A stretch of DNA of 64,000 bases, from NCBI RefSeq assembly GCF_013409505.1, contig NZ_JACCBN010000001.1:5952001-6016000 (forward strand), read 5' to 3'. The notes under the pieces were generated by a model. That model was given only the letters and a program-made list of their open reading frames with translations, was not told where the DNA came from and did no database searches. Source of the stretch: Actinomycetospora corticicola (GTDB lineage: Bacteria; Actinomycetota; Actinomycetes; Mycobacteriales; Pseudonocardiaceae). Position numbers and translations under genes: made by a program. Of this stretch, positions 45,608 through 54,453 are shown piece by piece. Numbering within the stretch: the stretch's first letter is position 1; each line of letters begins with the position of its first letter.

Positions 45608-46471
45608 GTGTCCGGAGTCGAAGGTCGCGTCGTCGCCGTCACCGGGGCGGGCGGTGGGCTCGGCCGGGAGTACGCCCTGCTGCTGGCCCGGCACGGCGCC
45701 CGCGTCGTGGTGAACGACCTGGGCGGCGCCCGGGACGGCACCGGGTCGGGCCACTCCGCGGCCAACGCCGTCGTCGAGGAGATCCGGGTCGCCGGCGGCG
45801 AGGCCGTCGCGAACCACGACAGCGTCGCCGACCCCGCGGGCGGCGCGCAGGTCGTCGCCGACGCGGTGGAAGCGTTCGGGCGCATCGACGGCGTCGTCGC
45901 GAACGCGGGAATCCTGCGCGACGGCGCGTTCCACAAGATGAGCGAGGCCGACTGGCGGGCGGTGCAGGACGTCCACGTCGGCGGCGCCTTCCACGTGGTC
46001 CGGGCGGCGTGGCCGCACTTCCGCGAGCAGCGCCACGGACGCGTCGTCGTCGCCACCTCGACGTCGGGCATCTACGGCAACTTCGGGCAGGCGAACTACG
46101 GCACGGCCAAGGGCGGGCTGATCGGCCTCATCCGCACGCTCGCCATCGAGGGAGCGCGGTACGGGATCCTCGCCAACGCGATCGCCCCGATGGCCGCGAC
46201 CCGGATGACCGCGGACATCGCGCCGCCGGAGGTGCTGGAGAAGCTCGGGCCGGCGCACGTCGCGCCCGTGGTGGCGCACCTGCTCGGCGACGAGTGCACC
46301 GATTCCGGCGAGGTGATCGTCGCGGGCGGCGGCCAGGTCCAGCGGGTCGCCTGGTTCCAGTCGAAGGGCGTCACCTTCGCCGAGGTCCCGACCCCGGAGC
46401 AGGTCACCGACCGCTGGGCCGAGATCACCGACCTCTCCGGCGCCGTGCCCGGCGTCAACCCGGTCGGATGA
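45608..46471 (+). CDS. (3R)-hydroxyacyl-CoA dehydrogenase-like SDR
   Basis: 287 aa from GTG 45608. VAVTGAGGGLGREYALLLAR and VVVNDLGGARDGTGSGHSAA are the hallmark of the multifunctional-enzyme-2 (HSD17B4-like) SDR branch; the catalytic Tyr/Lys are in ANYGTAKGGLIGL. It should oxidise the MaoC product to a 3-oxoacyl-CoA, which the next gene, a thiolase, would cleave. Confidence 0.9.
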   Translation: MSGVEGRVVAVTGAGGGLGREYALLLARHGARVVVNDLGGARDGTGSGHSAANAVVEEIRVAGGEAVANHDSVADPAGGAQVVADAVEAFGRIDGVVANAGILRDGAFHKMSEADWRAVQDVHVGGAFHVVRAAWPHFREQRHGRVVVATSTSGIYGNFGQANYGTAKGGLIGLIRTLAIEGARYGILANAIAPMAATRMTADIAPPEVLEKLGPAHVAPVVAHLLGDECTDSGEVIVAGGGQVQRVAWFQSKGVTFAEVPTPEQVTDRWAEITDLSGAVPGVNPVG

Positions 46472-47637
46472 GCGCCGCGCGCGAGGCCGTGATCGTCGAG
46501 GCCGTCCGCACCCCGGTCGGCCGCGGCAAGGCCGGCGGTGCCCTGTCCGGAGTCCACCCGATCGACCTGCTCGCGGGCACCCTCGAGGCGCTCGTCGCGC
46601 GCACCGGGCTCGACCCCGCGCTGGTCGAGGACGTCATCTGCGGCTGTGCGCAGCAGGTCGGGGAGCAGTCCGGCAACATCGGGCACAACGCCTCGCTCGC
46701 GGCGGGGTTCCCCGAGGCAGTGCCCGGCACGACGATCAACCGGCAGTGCGGTTCCAGCCAGCAGGCCGCCGCGTTCGCCGCGCAGGGCGTCATCGCCGGC
46801 GCCTACGACGTCGTGGTCGCCTGTGGGGTCGAGTCGATGAGCGCGGTGCCGATCGGCAGATCCCGCCCGAGCAGCCGAGGCGAGCGGACGGCCCGGCGCT
46901 ACCCGGAGGGCCTGGTCAACCAGGGCGTCTCGGCCGAGCTCGTCGCCCGGCGCTGGAAGCTCTCCCGCGAGGAGCTCGACGCGTACGCCGCGGAGTCGCA
47001 CCGCCGGGCGGCGGTGAGCTGGTCGGACGGGTTCTTCGACGCCGAGGCCGTGCCGGTCGGCGGGCACCGCACCGACGAGACGGTCCGCGCGGGGACGACG
47101 GCGGAGGGTCTTGCGGGGCTGCGGCCCTCGTTCCGCACCGACGAGATGGCCGCCCGCTTCCCGGAGATCGACTGGAGCATCACCCCGGGCAACTCCTCGC
47201 CGCTGACCGACGGCGCCTCCGCGGTGCTGATCATGGACGCCGACCGGGCCGAGGCGCTCGGGCTGCGGCCGCGGGCCCGGTTCCACGCGTTCTCGGTGGT
47301 CGGGGACGACCCGCTCATGATGCTCACCGGCCCGATCCCGGCCACCCACAAGGTCCTCGCCCGCGCCGGGCTCACGCTCGACGAGATCGACGCCTACGAG
47401 GTCAACGAGGCCTTCGCGTCGGTGCCGCTGGCGTGGCAGCACGAGTTCGGTGCCGATCCCGCCCGCCTCAACCCCCGGGGTGGCGCCATCGCGCTCGGCC
47501 ACGCCCTGGGCTCGTCGGGGACGCGGTTGCTGGTGACGCTCCTGCACCACCTCGAGGCGACCGGCGGGCGCTACGGGCTGCAGACCATGTGCGAGGCCGG
47601 CGGCATGGCCAACGGCACGATCATCGAGCGGATCTGA
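46468..47637 (+). CDS. Thiolase (second copy)
   Basis: 389 aa; ATG 46468 overlaps the SDR stop (ATGA). Catalytic motifs are INRQCGSSQQAAAF (near residue 92), GGAIALGHALGSSGTR and MCEAGGMANG. It differs from the first thiolase throughout, so the two probably act on different chain lengths or at different cycles. Confidence 0.92.
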   Translation: MSAAREAVIVEAVRTPVGRGKAGGALSGVHPIDLLAGTLEALVARTGLDPALVEDVICGCAQQVGEQSGNIGHNASLAAGFPEAVPGTTINRQCGSSQQAAAFAAQGVIAGAYDVVVACGVESMSAVPIGRSRPSSRGERTARRYPEGLVNQGVSAELVARRWKLSREELDAYAAESHRRAAVSWSDGFFDAEAVPVGGHRTDETVRAGTTAEGLAGLRPSFRTDEMAARFPEIDWSITPGNSSPLTDGASAVLIMDADRAEALGLRPRARFHAFSVVGDDPLMMLTGPIPATHKVLARAGLTLDEIDAYEVNEAFASVPLAWQHEFGADPARLNPRGGAIALGHALGSSGTRLLVTLLHHLEATGGRYGLQTMCEAGGMANGTIIERI

Positions 47638-47644
47638 GGGCGAC

Positions 47645-48745
47645 ATGCACGTGGGGATGGGGCTGTTCTTCCAGGGCCTGGAGCCCGGCCGCGACGACCA
47701 CGACGTCGTCCGCGGCGGCCTGGCGCTCGCCGACCAGGCCGAGCCGCGGGGCTTCGACTCGATCTGGACCGCCGAACACCACTTCACGCGGTATCACATG
47801 ATGCCGAACCCGGCGCAGCTGTTGACCTACCTCGCGGGCCGCACGCGCACCGTCCGGCTCGGCACGATGGTCATGGTGCTGCCGTGGCACGACCCGGTGC
47901 GCGTCGCCGAGGAGATCGCCTGGCTGGACTCGGTGTCCGGCGGGCGGGTGCTGCTCGGGCTCGGTCGCGGCCTCGGCGCCATCGAGTTCGACGACTTCCG
48001 CCTCGAGATGGGGGAGTCCCGGCAGCGGTTCGTCGAGTACGCGACGGCGATCTCGGCGTCCTTCGAGTCCGGCGCGATCGAGCACGACGGCGAGCTCTAC
48101 CGCCAGCCGCGCGCCGAGCTCCACCCGCCCGCGTTCACCACGTTCCGCGGGCGGACCTACGCCTCGGCGGTGTCGCCGGAATCGGCCCGCATCATGGCGA
48201 CCCTGGGCTATGGCCTGATGCTGATCGCGCAGAAGCCGTGGGAGGTCACGGTGCGCGAGACCGCGGAGTACCGCGAGCTCTACCGGGAGATCCACGACGA
48301 GGACCCGCCCGCACCGGTCCTCGTGAACTTCACGACCGTCGACCCCGACCCGGCCCGGGCGCAGGACCTGCACGACGAGTACGCGACGGCCTACGCGCGC
48401 TCGACGATCGAGCACTACGGGTTCACCGACCCGCGTCTGGAGACCGTGCCGGGCTACGAGTACTACGCCGGGCTGCGGCGCAACATCACCAGGCACGGAC
48501 TGCCCGCGTTCAACCGGTTCCTGGCCGACCTGCAGATGGGCGGGACGCCCGACGAGCTGGTCGAGCAGACCGTCGAGCGGGTCCGCGCCCTCGGTGCCGG
48601 CGGCGTGGTCAACCTGTTCGCCTTCGGCGGGATGCCGCAGCACGTCGCGCAGCGGGCGGTGGACGTCTACGCCGAGCAGGTGCTCCCACGGCTCGCCGCG
48701 ATCGACGTCCACCGCGACGTGGGGCTCACGGCTCAGAGGGCGTAG
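47645..48745 (+). CDS. Luciferase-like (LLM) flavin-dependent monooxygenase
   Basis: 366 aa from ATG 47645, 7 bases after the thiolase. The barrel shows PRGFDSIWTAEHHFTRYHMM, RLGTMVMVLPWHDPVRVAEE and SGGRVLLGLGRGLGAIEFDD. This is the bacterial luciferase-type group that uses reduced FMN and oxygen, rather than the F420 group. It may perform a Baeyer-Villiger or hydroxylation step. The last 13 bases overlap the end of the convergent SDR gene. Confidence 0.9.
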   Translation: MHVGMGLFFQGLEPGRDDHDVVRGGLALADQAEPRGFDSIWTAEHHFTRYHMMPNPAQLLTYLAGRTRTVRLGTMVMVLPWHDPVRVAEEIAWLDSVSGGRVLLGLGRGLGAIEFDDFRLEMGESRQRFVEYATAISASFESGAIEHDGELYRQPRAELHPPAFTTFRGRTYASAVSPESARIMATLGYGLMLIAQKPWEVTVRETAEYRELYREIHDEDPPAPVLVNFTTVDPDPARAQDLHDEYATAYARSTIEHYGFTDPRLETVPGYEYYAGLRRNITRHGLPAFNRFLADLQMGGTPDELVEQTVERVRALGAGGVVNLFAFGGMPQHVAQRAVDVYAEQVLPRLAAIDVHRDVGLTAQRA

Positions 48746-49476
48746 CCGCCGTCGACGTTGAGCGTCTGCCCGGTGATCCAGCCGGCCCGGGCGGAGACGA
48801 GGAAGCGCACCACCTCGGCGACGTCCTGCACCGACCCGAACCGTCGCAGGGCGAGGTTCGCGCGGGCGGTCGCGAGGAGCTCGTCGGTGTAGTCGCCGCG
48901 CGCCACCAGCTCCTTCCACATGCCCTCGCCCTCGAGGAGCCCGACGCCCACGCAGTTCGCGCGCACGCCGTAACGGCCCTCCTCGGCGGCGATCCCGCGG
49001 ACGGTCGCGGCCACCGACGCCTTCGGCGCGGACGAGAGCATGTCCTTCTTCGAGTAGCGCTCCACCGCCGGCGTCACCAGCGCGACCATCGACCCCTGCG
49101 TGCCGCGCAGCACCTCGATCGCCGGGTGCAGCAGGTTGTAGGCCGCCACGGTGTCGCCGAGGAGCTGGTCGCGGTACTGCTCGGGGGTGACGGCGGAGAT
49201 GTAGCGCATCGGGATGTGCGGGCCGGCCGCGTAGACCACGGCTCCGAACCGCTCGGACCGGACCACGGAGGCGGTCGCGGCGGCGTCGGTCAGGTCGACC
49301 TGCGCCACGACGGCCCGCCGCCCGGCCGCCTCCACGTCGCCGGCCGCGGCCGCCGCGGCCTCCGCCCCGTGCCGGTAGGTCAGCACGACGTCCCAGCCGT
49401 CCGCCGCGAGCGCCCCGCACACCGCCCGACCGATGCCGCCCGATCCGCCCGCCACCAGTGCCCAGGAGCCGTCCAC
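48733..49476 (-). CDS. SDR-family dehydrogenase (atypical)
   Basis: 247 aa from GTG 49476. The cofactor loop is VAGGSGGIGRAVCGAL and the ending WITGQTLNVDGGYAL is typical. Around the active site the sequence reads VTPAVERYSKKDMLSSAPKA, where the usual Tyr-x3-Lys is not cleanly present (Ser-Ser-Ala-Pro-Lys), so activity may be altered. No ribosome binding site precedes the GTG, which is only 7 bases from the operator; it may be translated from a leaderless message. Confidence 0.85.
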   Translation of the reverse strand: MDGSWALVAGGSGGIGRAVCGALAADGWDVVLTYRHGAEAAAAAAGDVEAAGRRAVVAQVDLTDAAATASVVRSERFGAVVYAAGPHIPMRYISAVTPEQYRDQLLGDTVAAYNLLHPAIEVLRGTQGSMVALVTPAVERYSKKDMLSSAPKASVAATVRGIAAEEGRYGVRANCVGVGLLEGEGMWKELVARGDYTDELLATARANLALRRFGSVQDVAEVVRFLVSARAGWITGQTLNVDGGYAL

Positions 49477-49483
49477 CCCCGTA

Positions 49484-49501
49484 TTCTAATCTGTATGAGA
49501 A
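49484..49501. promoter_or_regulatory. Island operator overlapping two start regions
   Basis: TTCTAATC-TG-TATGAGAA: the left arm is perfect, the right arm keeps 5 of 8 bases and includes the ATG (49495) of the CoA-transferase gene. TATTCT (49482-49487) and its reverse-strand counterpart TAGAAT are placed like -10 boxes 6-7 bases from the start codons of the two divergent genes. Confidence 0.65.
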
Positions 49502-50649
49502 ACTCGGGCCCCCTCGACGGCGTCCAGGTGATCGAGCTGGCCGGGATCGGTCCCGGGCCCTTCGCCGCGATGCTGCTCGCCGACCTCGGCGCCGACGTGA
49601 TTCGCATCGACCGGCCGACCGGCGCGGGGCTCGCCCCGGCACCGCCCACCGCGGACGTGCTGAACCGGGGGAAGCGCTCGATCGTCCTCGACCTCAAGCG
49701 CCCGGAGGCGGTCGAGGCCCTGCTGGCGCTCACCGCGACCGCCGACGTCCTGGTCGAGGGCAACCGGCCGGGCGTCACCGAGCGCCTCGGCGTCGGGCCC
49801 GAGGACGTGTGGGCCCGCAACCCGCGGCTGGTCTACGGCCGCATGACCGGCTGGGGCCAGGACGGGCCCTGGGCGCAGGCCGCCGGGCACGACATCGGCT
49901 ACATCGCGCTCACGGGTGCGCTGCACGCGATCGGCCCCGCGGACGGTCCGCCCGTGCCGCCCCTGAACCTCCTCGGCGACTTCGGCGGCGGGTCGACCTA
50001 CCTCGTCATCGGCATCCTCGCGGCGCTCACCGAGGCGGCGCGCACGGGCCGCGGGCAGGTGGTCGACGCCGCGATCCTCGACGGCACCTCGCACCTGCTC
50101 GCGGCGATCCACGCGATGCTCGGCTCCGGCCGCTGGACCGACCGCCGCGGCGCGAACATGCTCGACGGCGGGACGCCCTACTACGCGGTCTACGCCGCCG
50201 CCGACGGCGGCCACCTGGCGGTCGGGGCGCTGGAACCGACGTTCTACGCCGAGTTCCTCCGGCTGCTCGGCGTCGACGAGGACCCGGCCCGCCAGCACGA
50301 CCGCGACCACTGGCCGGAGCTGCGCACCACGATCGCCGCCGCGTTCGCGACCCGCACCCGCGACGAGTGGGCCGCGGTCTTCGCCGGCACCGACGCGTGT
50401 GTCGCGCCCGTCCTCGGGCTCACCGAGGCGGCGGCGCATCCGCAGGTCGCGGCCCGGGACAGCGTCGTCGAGCACGAGGGCCGGCTCCAGCCGGGGCCCG
50501 CACCCCGCTTCTCCGGTCACCCCGTGGCCGGGCCGGCGCCCTCCCCGACGCCGGGTGCCCACTCCTGGGAGGTGCTCGCCGCGGCGGGCGTCGACGTGGA
50601 CGCCCTGCTTGCGTCGGGCGCCGCGGTCCAGGCGCCGGTGCCGTCCTGA
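49495..50649 (+). CDS. CaiB/BaiF-family CoA-transferase or acyl-CoA racemase
   Basis: 384 aa from ATG 49495; homologs begin with GPLDGVxVIELAGIGPGPFA, so no later start is reasonable, yet there is no ribosome binding site. Class III motifs: MLLADLGADVIRIDRP, LNRGKRSIVLDLKRPEA, GRMTGWGQDGPWAQAAGHDI with the catalytic Asp, and GGTPYYAVYAAADGG. The GIGPGPFAAMLLADLGADV start is that of alpha-methylacyl-CoA racemases (Amacr), which are needed for methyl-branched chains. Probably leaderless. Confidence 0.9.
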   Translation: MRNSGPLDGVQVIELAGIGPGPFAAMLLADLGADVIRIDRPTGAGLAPAPPTADVLNRGKRSIVLDLKRPEAVEALLALTATADVLVEGNRPGVTERLGVGPEDVWARNPRLVYGRMTGWGQDGPWAQAAGHDIGYIALTGALHAIGPADGPPVPPLNLLGDFGGGSTYLVIGILAALTEAARTGRGQVVDAAILDGTSHLLAAIHAMLGSGRWTDRRGANMLDGGTPYYAVYAAADGGHLAVGALEPTFYAEFLRLLGVDEDPARQHDRDHWPELRTTIAAAFATRTRDEWAAVFAGTDACVAPVLGLTEAAAHPQVAARDSVVEHEGRLQPGPAPRFSGHPVAGPAPSPTPGAHSWEVLAAAGVDVDALLASGAAVQAPVPS

Positions 50650-50772
50650 GACCGTGCGGCCGGGGCATGTCTCGCCGACGATTCGATGCGCTTCGGTAAC
50701 AATTCCGCGACCTGTTCCGAGGAGGGGGACGAGCGTCCGGCGCCATGCCGGGCCCGTCCCGGGGGAGCAGAC

Positions 50773-51615
50773 GTGGAGCCGAAGACCGACATGGGGGGTT
50801 CGCGGAGGACGACGCGTCCCGGGCGGCACCGCGCGCGACGCCCGCTGGTGATCGTCGCCCTGGTCGCAGCCCTGGCCGCCGGCCTCGGCGCCCTCGTCGT
50901 GGGGCCGGCCATGGGGTCGGCCGCGGCGCCCCGTCAGACGTGCGACCAGTTCGGGTCGCTGGGCGTGTCCGGCGACAAGTACGTGATCCAGAACGCCCGC
51001 TGGGGCGCGGACACCAAGCAGTGCATCACCGAGAACGGGCCCTCCGGGTTCGTCGTCGACACGGCCGAGCACACGAACACCAAGGGCCCGGCCGGCTACC
51101 CGTCGATCTACCGGGGCTGCAACTACGGCTACTGCACGAAGACGTCGCCGTTCCCGGCGCAGGTCTACAACCTCGGCGCGATCCGGTCCTCCTGGGCCAC
51201 CACCGGCCCCACCGACAAGACCGCCGTCCAGCAGTACAACACCGCCTACGACATCTGGTTCCACCCGACGAAGGACAACCCCGGCCGCCCGCAGGGCGCG
51301 GAGCTGATGATCTGGCTCAACCGGACCTCGTGGGTCCAGCCGATCGGCAAGCCGTACTACGACGTCACGATCGCCGGGACGAAGTGGACGGTCTGGTACG
51401 GCAAGGCCGACCCGCCCGTCATCTCCTACGTCCGCAAGACGCCGGTGACCTCGGTGACCAACCTGCCCCTCGACGCCTTCGCCCGTGACGCGATGCTGCG
51501 CGGCGTCGTCAAGCCGACCTGGTGGCTCCAGAGCGTGCAGGCCGGGTTCGAGCCGTGGACCGGCGGCGCCGGCCTGACGACGACGTCCTTCTCGGTCACC
51601 CGCAACGGCCAGTAG
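50773..51615 (+). CDS. Secreted GH12 endoglucanase/xyloglucanase
   Basis: 280 aa from GTG 50773 with GGGGGAG upstream. A charged head is followed by a hydrophobic segment (residues 24-50) ending GSAAA, a signal peptide. The mature part is a GH12 jelly roll: YVIQNARWGADTKQCI, YRGCNYGYCT, NTAYDIWFHPTKDNP, the nucleophile E177 in GAELMIWLN and the acid/base E260 in GFEPWTGG. It cleaves beta-1,4-glucans. It is out of place in the acyl-CoA island and has no operator site. Confidence 0.92.
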   Translation: MEPKTDMGGSRRTTRPGRHRARRPLVIVALVAALAAGLGALVVGPAMGSAAAPRQTCDQFGSLGVSGDKYVIQNARWGADTKQCITENGPSGFVVDTAEHTNTKGPAGYPSIYRGCNYGYCTKTSPFPAQVYNLGAIRSSWATTGPTDKTAVQQYNTAYDIWFHPTKDNPGRPQGAELMIWLNRTSWVQPIGKPYYDVTIAGTKWTVWYGKADPPVISYVRKTPVTSVTNLPLDAFARDAMLRGVVKPTWWLQSVQAGFEPWTGGAGLTTTSFSVTRNGQ

Positions 51616-51621
51616 CGCCCG

Positions 51622-53220
51622 TCAGCGCAGCTCGCGGAGCTCGCCCGACGCGGCGAGCTCCGCGAGCCGGAACTTCTGCACCTTCTGCGTGGGCGTCAGC
51701 GGGAACTCGTCGACCACGAACCAGCACGCCGGGATCTTGTGCGGCGAGAGCCGCTCCCGGCAGTGCGCGACGAGTTCGTCCCGCAGGCCGGGCGCGGCCT
51801 CCCGGACCCGCAGGACGGCGGCGACGACCTCCCCGGACCCGTCGTCGGGAAGACCGAGCACCGCCGCCCCGTCGACCGCGGCGTGGGCGACGAGCACGTT
51901 CTCGATCTCCGGCGGGGCGATGTTCTCGCCCTTGCGGATGATCAGTTCCTTGAGCCGGCCGGTGAGGCGCAGGTAGCCGCGCCCGTCGAGGGCGCCGAGG
52001 TCGCCGGTGTGCAGGAAGCCGTCGGCGTCGACGGTCGCGGCGGTGGCCTCCGGGTCGTGCAGGTAGCAGAGCATCTGCTGGTAGCCGCGGGCACAGATCT
52101 CACCCGGTGCCCCGAGCGGCACCACCTCGCCGTCGACCGGGTCGACGATCTTCACCTCGACGTGGGGGAGCGGGCGGCCGACGGTCCCGAGCTGGTCGGC
52201 GCGGGCGTCGTCGGGACGGGTGGCCGTGAGGACCGGGGCGAGCTCGGTCTGCCCGAAGAGGTTGATCACGGCGGCGCCGAAGACGTCCTCGGCGGCCTGG
52301 ATCATCGTGGGGGAGACGGTCGAGGCCCCGCCCATCACGGTGCGCAGGCGAGGGGCCGGGCGGTCGTCGGTGCGCTGCGCCTCGAGGAGTGCCCCGAGCA
52401 CGGCCGGGACGTAGAACAGGACGGACGCCTCCTCGCGGTGCAGGAGGTCCAGGACCGGCCCCGGGGCGAACTGCTCCACGAGCACCTCGGTGCCGCCCAG
52501 GCACAGCGGGCCGAGGGTGCCGATGACGCACGAGGCGGTGTGGAACATCGGCAGCGGGTTCACGCACACCGCGCCGGGGGCCGCTGCGGTCACCGCCATC
52601 GTCAGCTGCGCGACGCCGACCAGCGACCGGTGCCGCAGCAGGACGCCCTTCGGGTTCCCGGTCGTGCCCGAGGTGTACTGCAGCATCACCGGCGCGGACG
52701 GGTCCGTCGGCTCGGCGGCGACCACGGCGTCGTCGGCCGCCTCGGCGCGCCACCGGGCGGTGTCGGCGAGGCTGATCGCGGTGACGCCGGGGAGCTGCCG
52801 CGCGATCGCCGTCATGTCGTGGTCCCGACTGCGCTCGGCGTGCAGCAGCACCGTTGCGCGCGAGTGCCCGAGCGCGTACTCCAGCTCCGGGCGCCGCAGC
52901 ACCGGGTTGAGCGCGACGAGCACGACGCCCGCGAGCGCGGCGCCGTACTCGATCACCGGCCACTCGACGACGTTCGGCGCCCACAGCGCGACCGGCTCCC
53001 CGGGCCCGACGAGCCGGGTCAGCGCGGTGGCGACGCGGCGGGCCTCGTCGAGGAGCTCCGCGTAGGTCAGCCGTACCGGCGCGCCGTCGCCGTGCCGGGT
53101 GCCGACGAGCGCGGGCCGGTCGGGGTGCTCGGCCGCGCGTCGGACGAGCAGTGCGCCGACGGTCTCCTCCCACAACGGCGGGTCCGTGTCCGCCGGGCGG
53201 TACGAGGTCGTGAGGGTCAT
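51622..53220 (-). CDS. Acyl-CoA ligase (AMP-forming), second copy
   Basis: 532 aa from ATG 53220. Motifs: MLQYTSGTTGNPKGVLLRHR (about 178-197), INLFGQTELAPVLTATRP, GFLHTGDLGALDGRGYLRLT, GRLKELIIRKGENIAPPEIE and the C-terminal TQKVQKF with the catalytic Lys. It is similar to ligases for cyclic or medium-chain acids. Probably the last gene of the operon that starts with the acyl-CoA dehydrogenase pair. Confidence 0.92.
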   Translation of the reverse strand: MTLTTSYRPADTDPPLWEETVGALLVRRAAEHPDRPALVGTRHGDGAPVRLTYAELLDEARRVATALTRLVGPGEPVALWAPNVVEWPVIEYGAALAGVVLVALNPVLRRPELEYALGHSRATVLLHAERSRDHDMTAIARQLPGVTAISLADTARWRAEAADDAVVAAEPTDPSAPVMLQYTSGTTGNPKGVLLRHRSLVGVAQLTMAVTAAAPGAVCVNPLPMFHTASCVIGTLGPLCLGGTEVLVEQFAPGPVLDLLHREEASVLFYVPAVLGALLEAQRTDDRPAPRLRTVMGGASTVSPTMIQAAEDVFGAAVINLFGQTELAPVLTATRPDDARADQLGTVGRPLPHVEVKIVDPVDGEVVPLGAPGEICARGYQQMLCYLHDPEATAATVDADGFLHTGDLGALDGRGYLRLTGRLKELIIRKGENIAPPEIENVLVAHAAVDGAAVLGLPDDGSGEVVAAVLRVREAAPGLRDELVAHCRERLSPHKIPACWFVVDEFPLTPTQKVQKFRLAELAASGELRELR

Positions 53221-53244
53221 CGTCGGCTCCTCGTCGTCGGGGTG

Positions 53245-54453
53245 TCAGCCACGGCGCAGGTCGCGGAACGGGACGTCGCGGTCGGTCGAGGGCTCGCGGG
53301 GCAGGCCGAGCACCCGCTCGCCGAGCACCGTGCGCTGGATCTGCTCGGTGCCCCCGGCGATCGACAGCGACGGCGCGTAGAGCTCGCCGTAGGCCCAGAG
53401 CCCGCCGTCGGGGTCGGCCGGGTCCCACGCGACGGCGTCCGGTCCCGCGACCTCCATCGCGAGGGCGGCGACCTGGGTGGCCAGCCGCCCGGCGGCGAGC
53501 TTCCCGATCGACGCCAGGGCGCCCGGGTCCCGTCCGACAGACACCTCACCCGCGATGCGGCGCGCGAAGAGCTCCACCTGCTGGTGCGCGACGTACGCGT
53601 CGGCCACGGCCTTCCGGACGACGGGGTCGCCGGCCCGGCCGGTCCGTCGCGCGAGGGCGACGACGGCCTCGAGCGTGACCGGCGAGCCGATCGGGCTGTC
53701 GGCGAGCGCCACCCGCTCGTTCATCAGCATGAGCGTGGCCGCGCGCCAGCCCTCGTCGACCGCGCCGACGACGTCCTCCGGGCCGACCCGGACGTCGTCG
53801 AGGAACACCTCGTTGAACTCGGCGTCGCCGGTGGCCTGACGCAGCGGACGCGTGGTGACCCCGGGCGCGGCCATGTCGAGCGCGAACATGGTGATGCCGC
53901 GGTGCTTCGGCTTCCCGGGGTCGGTGCGGGCGAGCAGGAGGCCGCGGTCGCTGTGGTGGGCGTAGGTGGTCCACACCTTCTGCCCGGAGACGCGCCAGCC
54001 GTCGCCGTCCGGGGTCGCCCGGGTGGCCAGGGCCGCGAGGTCGGAGCCGGCGCCCGGCTCGGAGAACAGCTGGCACCACACCTCGTCGGCGCGCAGCAGC
54101 GGCGGCAGGTACCGCGTCCGCTGCTCCTGGGTGCCGAGGGCGAGCAGGACCGGCCCGCACATCCCCAGCCCGATGGTGAACAGTGCCGAGAACGTCTCGT
54201 ACCCGGCGGCCTCGGCGTCGAACGCCGCCCGGTGCTCCGGCCCGAGACCGAGCCCGCCGTACGCCTGCGGCCAGGTGATCCCGGCGAGCCCGGCGTCGGC
54301 CAGCGCGCGCTGGTGGACGCGCGCCGCGGCGACGTACTCGCCCGGTCGTCGCGACCGGCTCGGCGCCTCACCCGTCCGGCACCCGTGGACGGCGAGGAAG
54401 TCGGCGACGCGACGCCGCAGCTCCGCGATGCTCCCGGTCATGGTTCCGGTCAT
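53245..54453 (-). CDS. Acyl-CoA dehydrogenase, larger subunit of a pair
   Basis: 402 aa from ATG 54453, overlapping the stop of the upstream dehydrogenase (ATGA). Motifs: WPQAYGGLGLGPEHRAAFDA, CQLFSEPGAGSDLAALATRA, GQKVWTTYAHHSDRGLLLAR, and near the end SIAGGTEQIQRTVLGERVLG. At the place of the catalytic Glu of medium-chain enzymes (EGTxQIQ) it has Gly, as seen in some two-subunit steroid-type dehydrogenases. The coupled smaller partner suggests an alpha2beta2 enzyme (inference). Confidence 0.9.
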   Translation of the reverse strand: MTGTMTGSIAELRRRVADFLAVHGCRTGEAPSRSRRPGEYVAAARVHQRALADAGLAGITWPQAYGGLGLGPEHRAAFDAEAAGYETFSALFTIGLGMCGPVLLALGTQEQRTRYLPPLLRADEVWCQLFSEPGAGSDLAALATRATPDGDGWRVSGQKVWTTYAHHSDRGLLLARTDPGKPKHRGITMFALDMAAPGVTTRPLRQATGDAEFNEVFLDDVRVGPEDVVGAVDEGWRAATLMLMNERVALADSPIGSPVTLEAVVALARRTGRAGDPVVRKAVADAYVAHQQVELFARRIAGEVSVGRDPGALASIGKLAAGRLATQVAALAMEVAGPDAVAWDPADPDGGLWAYGELYAPSLSIAGGTEQIQRTVLGERVLGLPREPSTDRDVPFRDLRRG

